The notes under the pieces: model-generated | Told to the model about the DNA's origin: nothing | Seen by the model: the letters and a program-made list of their open reading frames with translations, nothing else | Databases searched by the model: none | Part shown: positions 21,375-33,400 of the stretch, in pieces | Numbering within the stretch: position 1 is the stretch's first letter | How the letters are laid out: each line of letters opens with the position of its first letter | Made by a program: the position numbers and the translations under genes | DNA from: Plazaster borealis | Taxonomy: Eukaryota; Echinodermata; Asteroidea; Forcipulatida; Labidiasteridae | Direction: 5' to 3' | DNA length: 64,000 bases | Assembly (NCBI GenBank): GCA_021014325.1 | Contig: JAJGQC010000662.1 | Coordinates: 124,001 to 188,000, forward strand

Positions 21375-21435
21375 ATGGCGGGACAACTTCGTGTGAACTT
21401 CAAAGTGCTCATCATATTGTTGGGATTTGTTGAAG
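21375..21435 (+). CDS. Tie-like exon 1: start codon and signal peptide
   Basis: ATG in a good context (G at -3, G at +4) begins [20 protein letters not shown], a basic start followed by a hydrophobic core, as in a secretory signal peptide. The donor gtatgt follows in phase 1 and matches exon 2 at 35044, 13.6 kb away. Confidence 0.78.
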
Positions 21436-24400
21436 GTATGTAGTTTACTAGCCCTTTTGCATTGATTTTCCGACTGTCCTTGACAAGTGTTTCGGGTTTA
21501 ATGAAGTATGACGTCGTAAAATGATGAATTAAATTCGTTTAGCGCAATCTTTTGATTTAAGTTCCACACTGCCGTGTAGCACGGCAAGCTCACCGTGCTA
21601 CACGGTAATTGCACGACGTGGTGACAAGCGTCACGCTCTTGCCTTGTCGAATCAAATTGAATTCTCATGCGCAAAGCTTTCGAAAAGATTGTGTGTGTAT
21701 TTTCTAATATTGTGAATGTTCTCCTTGTTAGTACCATAGCTGGGAGTATTCAGGGATGGAATGGGAAACAACTTCTGACTGGAACAAACATAATCTGTAG
21801 ATTTTAGAATTAAACTAATCGATTTTATTTGACACTCTTAAAAAAAGATGATGAACGCCACTCACCAACGATGGTAATAATAAGGATAACATTTAATGTA
21901 GGGAACAATATTAGTATTTTGCCATTAATATTTTAGTGTCACAGCTCGAATTGCCATAATGAAACATGCTCTTTAGAAATTTTCTCTCGCGTGGCTTTTT
22001 AAAATTACTTTAAGTGCGGCAAACTATTTTACTAAATTCGACGTTTGTCACCAATTCGTTTTAATTGCCGCATTTTTGCCGTTAAAAAATTATTTGAGTA
22101 CGAAACGGCGGAAGTTCGACGTTTAACGCAGGCCTATACTGGTGTCAAACCAACTGATATAAATCAACCCCACACCCAACCGAATTGCCTATACGCGTTG
22201 AAGAAATGTGCAATATGCCCAATAATGGCTCATCCATGATGAAAGTAAAAAGTAAACATAACTTACATACTACAATTACATAAAAATCAATCATGCGAAA
22301 GGATGTGATCGACCCTGTTTCAAAATGACACAAATTGCCCCCGCGAATTAAACTTAGGCCTTTATACTCTCTGTAAAATGAAGAAGTTCATACGTAGCAC
22401 CCCTTACTTTTTGCCGGTTAGTTTTGTTTTCATCAAAAGAGAATACAGAGAAGAAAAAATGAAAACAAACACTTTCATTTTCATGCTGCTACTGCAATAA
22501 AAGAAACAAGAAAGTCTGATGAAAATCCAAAAAAGGCAAATCTTACACTGGGTGGCCCACTGAGCTATTGCAAGGATGGGTTAATCGGTTTACCATTGCA
22601 TGATTCACGAGTTTCCACTGCAATGCCGAGAAATAGAGCGGAATCAAGGAGACATGTCAACCACTTATCCTACTCAAAAGATAAACAGAATATACTTTGT
22701 ATACATTTATGCAAGTATTGTTTATTTCGTCTTCTATTTTATCCTGCACTCTTAGTTTCATACTTTGCAAACAACTTCTTTGGTTGCCTTTATAACACTT
22801 TTGATTTTCCCGCGTTTGTTCTGTCAGTGCTTTCATGTTCCTTTTGATCCACTTTTCCGTTTTGCTATCATTCTTGGTTTCCCAATCACGAATTCTTGCG
22901 ACAAACTCTATGTACTAAGGAAACGATACTCATTTTAAAAGTAGTTTAATTTGTAACGACTTAGAAAATTGTCAAGATTATTGTTTAAATTTTAAGGATT
23001 GTCACATACACTGACAATCTGCACTGACTTGACATTGTTTTTATGCCCAGTGAAAAGGTGTACATATTGTTATATACAAAAAAAGGGATGTTGTTCAAAG
23101 GATCTGTAATTTTTTTCGATTTGGCCTTCAGCTACGACAAACATTTTGGATTTTTTTTTGTTAGGGAGTGATTTATTCCTCCTTGTGGGAGTGGCGTATA
23201 TTTTTAATGACTCATAAGAGATTTTATCAAATTAATATGATACAATCCTTTATACTTGGCAAGGTACAATTCTAGTGCACTTAATCAAGCTCAGTGTTCT
23301 TTTCTCCTAAACTCTATGCAACAGTTGATAGTACACATTCATTTTGCCCATTTCACCATTGGTTTGTGTACATAACAGTTCTATGTAAATGAGGTTTTCA
23401 GTCCAGGTTTCAGGCACTAATTATTCATAAACTCTGGCCAATCACAGCTTGGTGTTTTGGCGAAGTTTGGTTGGTGTGTTAAACCAATCAATAGCAGTGT
23501 TTCATACCAATGGAAAACATAGTTAGTCAACCAATCAGGGGAGGCAACATTGAGCTTGGCATGGCTGTAGAGCACATTGTTTCACTCTGTCACAGTTTAT
23601 CAAGCAAGCTGGTTCACGAACCCACCTCGACCCCTACATCCGCCTTGGTTTACTTGAGTGTTTAGCCTATAGCTAACCATGAAAACCTCAGTGCAGAGTC
23701 AGCAGTCATGCCATCTCCTATGTTTTTGCACACGATTTGTATGACTCACTGTTTGAGTGCACCCAGGGGTGTTTTGTGGCCTTGTGGCCTTGTGTTTATC
23801 AATATTTCAGGGGCGGATACAGCGGGGGGGGGGGGGGGCGTCCGGTTTTTGTTTTTAGTACTGCCTGTTTATTAGCCACGTGTGTGGTGTAGTTTTTCCC
23901 CCCAGAGGCAGGATGGATTTCTTTTTCATCCTATGCCATTTACATTGGTTCTTTCTGCTAAAATGAGTCTTTCATGATATGTCACTTGTAATTGTTTAGA
24001 TTTGCAACAATAAAATAGCATTTGAAACCCAATGTGCGAATTTGTCCGGGATAATACGACAGTAAGCTTGAATTTGAGAAACGATCTTACCCACTATGTT
24101 TTTAATGAATATGCATGAAACCAGATAATGCAGCGACCAGAACCAGACGTGAGATTTGTGGTATTACAATTTTCGTTGAGTAAAATTAGAAGATTGATAT
24201 GGATCAAAAGTGCTTAAAAAGTGTGTCTATTTCTCTGTTTTAGGCACACAGAGGCTTGATTTTTCACCCCTCAAAAGGCCAAAAGCTCAGAGATTCCGGG
24301 GCTTCGCCCTGGACCCCATCGGGGCTTCACCCCTGGACCCCACCATCGATTATACAGAAAAATTTCCTAGTATATTAAAAAGATTGAAATGGATCAGAAG

Positions 24401-27400
24401 TGCTTAAAAAGTGTGTCTATTTCTCTGTTTTAGGCACACAGAGGCTTGATTTTTCACCCCTCAAAAGGCCAAAAGCTCAGAGCTTCCGGGGCTTCGCCCC
24501 TGGACCCCCATCGGGGCTTCACCCCTGGACCCCACCATCGATTATACAGAAAAATTTCCTAGTATATTAAAAAGATTGAAATGGATCAGAAGTGCTTAAA
24601 AAGTGTGTCTATTTCTCTGTTTTAGGCACACAGAGGCTTGATTTTTCACCCCTTAAAAGGCCAAAAGCTCAGAGATTCCGGGCCTGGACCCCCATCGGGG
24701 CTTCACCCCTGGACCCCACCATCGATGTTGCAGAAAAAATTCCAGTAAATTAAGAAAATCTATATGGATCTAAATTGCTTAAAAAGTGTGTCTAATTCTC
24801 TGTTTTTGGTTAATTATATTGAAAATTGTTTGTCTCACCCTGGAGGAAGGATCCTCCTCACCCAACACTATTTTGTCCCGAATAAATATTAAATGCAGTA
24901 GCCTGCCCCTGTATAACTCAGGATGGCTGATTCAATGACTCCCAACTCAAAAATGATGTTTAAAGAATGATCTTGCTAAAACAAAATTAGTTAAAGTAGT
25001 CAGATATTGCATGAGATCGCACCGCAGATTATCTAGAATCCCAACTGTTTAGGAGCATTTAAGCGGGCCCCGGAACCCATGCCGTTAGGGCTTCGCGTTA
25101 CGCGCTCTTAGGCGCCACAAATTGCATGGTTTGCTGGTACATTTTCACGCCCCCGTTTGGAAATTCCTGGTCCGCCCCGAAACAACCATCATTCTTATCT
25201 AGAACAGCTTGTAGACATCAGCAGCTTGTAGGGGATACAGAGGGGGATCTTTATGCCAGGGCTTGTGTATTTTGGGCAATAGGCTTGTGTGTTGGAAGGA
25301 AAAGGGGACGGGGCTTCATGGTTATTCAACTGGTTATGAACCCTGTACATATCAAAGGCCTAGGGGCACAAAGAGCAAGCATATTCCTTTTTTATGGGTA
25401 ATAAGCATCCATAGACCCTCTGAGGGGTAATAGGCTTGATAATGATGAGAAAAAAAGCATCATACCCCGGGTATAATACAATTTCCCAGAGTGCACAACA
25501 TAATAGTGAGTCTGTATTTATGGTAGCGTTGTGCGGTAAAAACGTATTTAAGGGAAGCCCGGTTCACACTTCGCGAAAACGTAGGCGAAGCAAAATTTGA
25601 TAATACATTAATTGGTACGCCCCTTTTTTTTAATTTTAACTCACCCCATCACTACATCGATGATACATCATAATCTTTAATTTTATGGACTTTAACCACC
25701 AACAAATAAATAATTGTGTCATGCAATATAGCACGATATTTGTTATGCTCATTATTCATTGCATGTGGCCTTACTTAAATAGTTTGTGTTAGTCTAAGAT
25801 GGCATAATGTCTACCCTAAAATGACTGTTAGTCAGTGGCGTAACTAAAGGGGGGTCACGGGGAGGGGGGTTGCGCGTGACGTGCCGGCACGTGCCCCCCC
25901 CCCCCCAACTGATGTCCGTGCCCCCCATTTGAAATCTGGACTTTTGTGGTTGGAAATTTTCAGAGTAAAATGTTACATTTTATACGCTTTGATGAGAAAA
26001 TTTCGATGTTTTTAAAACTTTTTTCCATTTACATGCATGTTTTATTATTTTTTTTTTTACACTGACCTCACGCCAGATTATCGTATAAAAAAATAGTACT
26101 TATATAAACACAAAGATGAAAAGGGGCTTGTTCAGGCCCGTAACCAGGATTTGTTTTTAAAAACAATTTATTTATTTTTTTCATTAATGTTTTTGGTGGT
26201 GTTTTTTTTTTGTTTTTTATGTTTTTTGGGTTTTTTTTTTTTTTGGGGGGGGGGGAATATAAAAGAAAAGGTACATCGGCGCATTAGCGCCGCCCGTCAC
26301 GTGTGCGACGCAGGATGGAGTGGGAGGAGGATGTGCCCCCTCTCAGAAGTTTGACATATGATTTTGTAAAAAAGAATGCCCAATTCAAGCCATTTGGTGC
26401 ACCATTTTTGCGCTATGATATTGGTTATTATATCTGAAAACAACTCTATTACAGCCTTTTATCAATATTATTTCTGCATATTTAATGCTCAGACGGCGTA
26501 TGCCACCCATTGCGTCCTCTATTTACATCTTTGTATATTATTTTATGTTATAAATGTCATAATTTAACGATGATAAACATACTGAATAAACTGTTTGCTT
26601 AGTGTGTTATTTATTATTTGCACAGTTACGATGCAGACCTTTTTAATTAGTATTTTTTCGCAGACTTTTAATTTTACTATTTATTTCTTTTAGTTTAATT
26701 TGTTTAGTTTATTTCTTATGTTTATTTTTTAGGGACCCCCCCCGATTACGGGCATGGGCTTGTTTTAAAGAAAAAGACAAACGGAAACTTGGCCAGGAGT
26801 GCCCCCTTGAAAAAATGGTGCCTCCCTGGAATTTTACCCTAGTTACGCCGCTGCTGTTAGTCAGTAATTATTCACCATGTTGGTGTCTACCCTCTGTGTT
26901 TTAGGGGTCTGGAAAACCAAGATTGAGTTTTGTGAATTTATAATTTAGGTGTTTATCCTTATGTGTTAGGGTTTAATAAACCCAATAAGGCCAGCTGTTA
27001 ACCAGTAATTAGGAAACCTTTACAATGTGGCTAGTGGGCAATTTCACATGTAAGCTCCCATTATAACGATATCACAAACATTTTTATTCGTGCACTTAAA
27101 ATCCTTTCGCACACTCGACAATATTTTATTATTAGCGATCGTTTTGTCCTATCAAAATAATTTCGTGCACTCAAAATAATTTATATATTATTACCACATA
27201 CGACACAAAAACACTTTGGTTTGATCAACACAGTGGCCTGAGCAGCCTTTTATTTGTTTATGCTGCAATGAGCTAAGCCATAACAAAATGCTTGTACTTT
27301 ATAAAACTTAACCTGATCTCCGGCAGTTGCCTGCCATCCGCAAGAACATCTAAAATGTGATTAATGCAAACCAATAAGCTGAACTGATTCCCGGTAGTCG

Positions 27401-30400
27401 CATCACCCGCGAAATCAAAAGTAATAAATAAAGCAATTAAAGCCAAACTGATTTCCGGCAGTTGCATCAAATCCGCGAAATCAACAACAGTAAATCAACC
27501 AATAGCAAAACTGACCTCCGGCAGTAGCTAAATCCGCGAGGCCACCAAAACTACTACTGCATACAGGTTTCCGGACGAGGCTGTACCGCGAAACCAAAAG
27601 CGTTAAAATAAAAGGTTTGCAAAGGAACTTGAAATTAAAGCAAATATAGCACAGTTAAATAAACAGCACATATTCCCCGGTTGTTGGCAAATTAAGCCAA
27701 AGCGCCTAAAATACGGTTCATCCCGTCAACGCAGAAAACCATAGTTATAATAATGATAATACATTTAACAAAGACCCCAAAGTAGCAAATTATAACAGCT
27801 GAATGAATACACCTGAGGACTATTGAGGTGTAAACAATGAAATACCGCCAAACGGTCATCGCGATGACCGCCGCCAAAATAGCCTCAAGATTAATTCAGT
27901 TGGGTATAATTTTTATGGAAATAAAGTGCGAAGTGCATCATTAAAATTAGAAATCAAGAAATGACAAGCTGTGTTAGAAAGGTGGATGCCGTCGTGGATA
28001 AATAATTCACGATTCGACCACACTATTTGGGTATGGTTAATCAAACCACCGGGCGAGGACCGAAACAGACCACCCACATTACGATTGATGGCCCGTCTCG
28101 CCCGCTCAACCTTGTTTTGTTTGACCGCCCCAGTATAGGCAACTCGTGGTAAAATTTCCGACCAGAAAATTATGGCGTGCGGCAAAGTTCTCTGGTGCCC
28201 GACAGCAACCGATGAATGCAACATGCATTTCTTTGGCACCTTGCCGAGGTCATTTGATCCCACATGAAGGATGATGGCGTCTGGATTTGAGTTTTCACGA
28301 GACCACGTGTGCTGCAGAAAATCTCCAAACTGCTCAATGTGGAGTCCCCGCCTCCCGAAACATTACACCTTCAAGCCGGGTAAGAGTGAAGCATCCCTCA
28401 CAGCTATGCGCGATGCCCAATGTACAAAAGAGTCGCCAATGACCCACACCACAGGCTCACCGTGGTGTGGGTTTGCTCATAAAGGAAACAGAATGAAAGA
28501 AAACAAATTAAAATGGGGTTGTAATATTAAAAATCAAATCCACACAAAAGCATTAACAAAAACAAAAACAAAATACTGAGATGGGGCAGGCTTTTTACAA
28601 AATAAAGCCGGGGTCAATACGGATGTAGCGGCTATAGGCGTTGGACTTCCAACGGCCCATAGCTTGAATATCCGCCTCGGGAATACCTGACATTGCTGCA
28701 GAGGTGGCTGCCCCAATACGAAATGAATGCGAAGAAAAACGCATGTCACCAAGACCAACAAAATCCAGAGAACGCTGAAGAACCGCAGTGAATTGGGAGC
28801 GTGTGACTGGGTCTCCATTGAAGTGTGAAAAGAAGCTTGAGCAATGCGGACGCAAAACGCTCAAAAACTGCGCTGCAACTCGAACAGGGCAAAGCGCAAA
28901 ATCGCCCCGAGAACACTCGGGAATCGTAATGAAGCACCCCCGACCATACTGATCGGTTTTTGAAAACCTAACATTGAGTACCACTACCCGCCCAGTGGGC
29001 GCAACCTGCAAGGAAACATCTGAATGCCTTAGGGGAGAAACCACATGCTTAGACTTGGCAGTGAATTCGCCAACACGTAAAAACCCAAAGAAAGCGAACA
29101 GAAATGCCGCTCTAAAGAGCTGTGCTTCAAACTGGTTGTGCAAATGGAATCCAAAGCAGGCACAATGCGTTGCAAAATACTAAAAGTAATGGGACGGCGT
29201 AAGTCACGGCGACTGTTCAGCCGCCTACTACCCTCTAACAGACGCTTTACAATGAAATATTTTGTTATGTCGGGTGACCCAGCCAAACGCAAAGACGATG
29301 CAATACCTGAAACGTAAGACGCAATGGTGGTAGGAGCATACTCATTAATTGACAAAAATGCAATAAATTGAACAAGTGATTGTAAAGATGAGAAAAGTGA
29401 ATCACCAAAGCCATGCAGCGTGCAAAATTCCTGGTAAAGGTTCCAGGCCCGTTGATAAAGCGAGTGGGTACGAGGTGCCAACGAATGTTGCAGCAATTCT
29501 TGCACTTCTAGCTGAAGGCGCTCCACAGGTTGCCTGGCAAGGGGGTCATAACGGGGTCTGCCCGGGTGCCAACCGGCGAACACGGTCCATCTGGAAACGG
29601 GAAAGAGCATCAGCAATAGAATTATCAACCCCCGGGACATGACGAGCCTTGAAGTGGATATCCAATTCAAGACAACGCAAAACCAAGAAACGAACCAACT
29701 TCATTATCTTTGCACAATGTGAGGTTTGACGATTAATAATCGCTGCTACCGATTCGTTGTCACACCAAAAAATTACTCTCTTCCCCTGCAAATGCTGCCC
29801 CCACAAGCGTAGGGCCAGGGTAACTGGGAACAGTTCTAGAAATGCAATCGACAATTGATATGCCTTTATTGAACCTGGCCAACGGCCCTGAGACCAACTT
29901 CCATCAAAAAAGGCACCAAAGCCTAATTCTGCAGATGCATCGGTGAACAAATGTAAACTACCGCTAGAAGACCAAACAGCAGACGGAAATACCACTGTAC
30001 CATTAAAGCGTGACAAAAACTGCTGCCAAGCAAGCAAATCCTCACGCGCTCCAGATGAAATACGGATGCGGTGGTGGGGAATACTTACACCACGAGTCAA
30101 ATCAAACAAACGCCTCAAAAACGCTCTACCCGGACGCACCGCCTTACAAATAAAATTCAAACTACCTAAAACAGACTGAAGTTCCCGGAGTGTAACCTTC
30201 TTTTTGCTAATGACACTAGAAAGTTTGGCCTGCAGTGCAACAATCTTGCCCGAAGGCACTTGAATCTCCTGCGCCACAGTGTCAATGTCCAATCCAAGAA
30301 AAGACAGTTTAGTTGTGGGCCCCTCACTTTTTTCCTCCGCCAGAGGCACCCCAAACTCCTTAGCAACAACTCGAAAGGATTGCATGACTCGCAAACACTC

Positions 30401-33400
30401 CTGTGTGTTTTGCCTCCCCACAAAAAGGAAATCATCTAGATAGTGCATGATACACTGAGAAGCAAACACTTTACGAGCACTGTATTCCAAAAAGGTACTG
30501 AAACGCTCAAATGTAGCACAAGAAATGGAACACCCCATAGGCATACATTTATCAAAATAATAAAGGCCCTCAATGGTAAAACACAGCAAATCGAAATCAT
30601 CAGGGTGAACAGGAAGTAAACGAAATGCTGATTTAATGTCAGCCTTGGCCATAAGGGCCCCGGGACCTAAACTGGTGACCATAGCAACAGCATCATCAAA
30701 GCTAGCATAATGTACCGAAGCTGCACTCGGGTCAATGTGATCGTTAACCGAATTACCCAACGGTGAAGACAAGTTATGAATTAGACGAAATTCCCAGGTG
30801 CTTGCTTCGGTACTAAACTTACTGGGAAACAACGCAAATTGGGTAGTGGGGTGTTGAAAAGGACCAGCCACCCGGCCCAATTGAAAAACCCTAAAAAGAA
30901 CTTGCGCATCATGCCTATTGGGATACGACTGCAAAAATGGGCGCATCTTACTGAGCAGAATTGGGGTTTGCGCTAACTGCAGGCACGCGGGTGCGAGAAC
31001 CTCGGCAATTACTGGCTGGGTGACCGACGGAGGAGCAGATTGCGCATCTGTGGGTGTAACGACAGGCTGGACGAAAACACTGGCCACGGTTGAAATCGTG
31101 ACAGGTACTAGATCCAGTCTCCCGTTGTGTTGCCGGCGGGACCCGAAACTATTGGGACTGTGGTCTTGCTGCCGATATGAGCCTCGACTCCCGAAGGAAC
31201 GAAAATGTTGAGGCTGCCCCGGCGCACCGACCAACATGAGCCAAAGCTCCGCATCAATGGTAGCCCATGAGCGAGATGGCACACGAGCCTGCCTAAGCCT
31301 GAAATTGACGTCATAGTCACGCCAGCCAAAGCCAGTACGACGAAATGCCGCTGATCGAACAATGTCAGCATACTTCAAAAGATGCCGTGCTTGACCAGGA
31401 TGACGCTGCAGAAAAATGGACGCAAAAATCAAAATGCCGATGTCCATTGCTCAATGGACGTGATCCGTTGGGTCTGCTTATGCGGTCGCAGTTGCCAAGC
31501 CGGTGACTCGTGCGTCCCAACCATGAACACGCAGTCATTTTCGGCATGACGAGCAGGTCGCAAAGGGACCCGAACTCCACAAACTCGCCCTTCCAAATTT
31601 TTCGTGCAACGCTAAGGGCACGGCGGCCCCAAGATCGTCACAGACGCTATGCAGTGGCGCGCTATCTAGCCCAGCAAGCGACGCGCTAACGGAACTTACA
31701 AATATTGGTGTATTGAAAGACTCACCGATTGTTGGCGGCGGCACGACTGCCCCATGCTCCGTCGCTGCCGTTGGTGGAACCGTACACGTCGATGGAGGTA
31801 CCCCATCCGCCATAGCATTCCATCCACAAGCTGGTGTCGTCAACGGGGCCGTCGTCGTGGGCGGCGGTGGTTCCGTAGCAGCGGCATTGGAAGCCGATGT
31901 TGGCAAAACACCAGCCGCGGGAGTAGCGGTTGACCTGGTGGCCGATGAGCTGGTAGCAGACCGTCCCTTACGGCGCTTAGTCGCGGCTGGCTCCGCGACT
32001 GCTGCAGGGGCAGCTGGCCGCTTACTCGAACGAGGCATAATCGAGATTAGTCCGAAAGGGTCCACCAAAACAAGGACACAGAAATAGACGCTAAAAACTC
32101 CAGCAAGAACACCGAATCCAAACAATGAGTAAATCCGAAACGGAGCAAGGAAAAATTGCTGATAACGAGAAAACTAAATCCAAAAGTTCGACAATAGTAT
32201 GACCACACGGTACAACCGTTTAAAATGCTGAAAAGCGAGAGAATTCGAAATTCGAAAATTGATGACTGATAAATTCAACTCAAAGGCTGCTCAGACAAAA
32301 GTGATCAAGCCAGCACAGACCGGCTAGCAAGGAATGCAAGGCACCGTCCATGGGGTCAATTGGACGAAACGGCGAGGCAATAAAACAAATGCCCAGGCCA
32401 GACCGGTGACAGATTGAGCACCCAGGTCCCGCGACAAGCCCGCAAGACTGTCTAGCGGTAATAAAATATTTGAAGCACAAAGTTTTGGCCTCAAATTGAT
32501 TGCGTTAAAAATAAACATTATTCTTGAGCTGAAATCTTTTTTGCGAATTTGAAATTAAATATTTCATCCATTTGTAAATAATCGCGCTCGAACTCATTTT
32601 GTTTTCACAAAAATCATTGGTTTAAATCGTTTCATTCTAACAAAATGCATTTGTGTGATCAAAGTAATTTATTGCATAGCTCGAAATACATTGAGATAGC
32701 TCGACAAAAATTATTGTAAAATCATTTTAAGATCTCAAAATAATTACGCTCAAAATCTTTCGAACGATCAAATTACTACATTTTGTGCGCTCGAAAAAAT
32801 TGGCAAGACCTCGAACAAAAATATTACGGAAGCACAACAAAATTATTTTGAAATCATTTCGTGCACTCCAAAAGATTCTAGAGCACAAAACTATTTAAGT
32901 AAACAAAGTAAACACCATTTCTAGAGCACAAAACTATTTAAGTAAACAAAGTAAACACCATGCAAACTTGAAATAAAGTTTTTCATCCATTCGAAATAAT
33001 TATCTTACTCCAAAATCATTTCGTTCTAAAAACAAAAATCAAATTAATGTTGTTCCCACGAAATCAATTTGAACGCTTAAAGTGAATTAATGCAAGAGCT
33101 CAAAATAAATTACTGAAAAAGCTCGTAAGAAATTAATGCACAATTATTTCATGCTCTTGAAATCACTTTGATCAGAACAATCTCGAACGCTCAAAGATCT
33201 TTACTTTGTTCGCTTCAAAAATGAATTATTGCAAGAGCTAAAATTAATTATTGTGGAAGCTCAAAATAAATTATTGCAGACGCTCAACAAATAATATTTC
33301 GTGACTCTAAACGATTTAGTGAGCACGAAATGATTTTAAGCGCGAAAAATAAACAATTTTGTGCACTCGAAATAATTTTAGGCTCACAAAATCATTTCTG

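Larger units (their letters stand above)
27210..32500 (-). mobile_element. Ngaro-like tyrosine-recombinase retroelement (copy 1)
   Basis: This minus-strand element of about 5.3 kb has gene order gag-like, RT-RNase H, tyrosine recombinase and SGNH hydrolase. Lack of an aspartic protease and DDE integrase, with a tyrosine recombinase instead, defines the DIRS/Ngaro order; the SGNH ORF and no visible methylase favour Ngaro. 'tgagcagccttt' occurs near both ends in inverted orientation (about 27239-27250 and 32283-32294), but exact termini and the usual split repeats were not resolved. The RT-RNase H frame is intact. Gag, recombinase and hydrolase carry frameshifts or a stop, so the copy looks dead but not old. 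Confidence 0.82.

Noticed and set aside
23815..25184. One 1.37-kb MITE from the CAGGGGCGGAT end to the inverted end at 25141
   Set aside because: The flanking bases do not form a target duplication and the end sequences diverge; treated as two separate fragments.
26151..26354. Transposase ORF inside the nested MITE
   Set aside because: The frame is a T-rich, low-complexity translation with no catalytic motif.
31713..32087. 124-codon plus-strand Gly/Ala/Val-rich frame
   Set aside because: It is the antisense shadow of the Pro/Ala-rich gag-like ORF.
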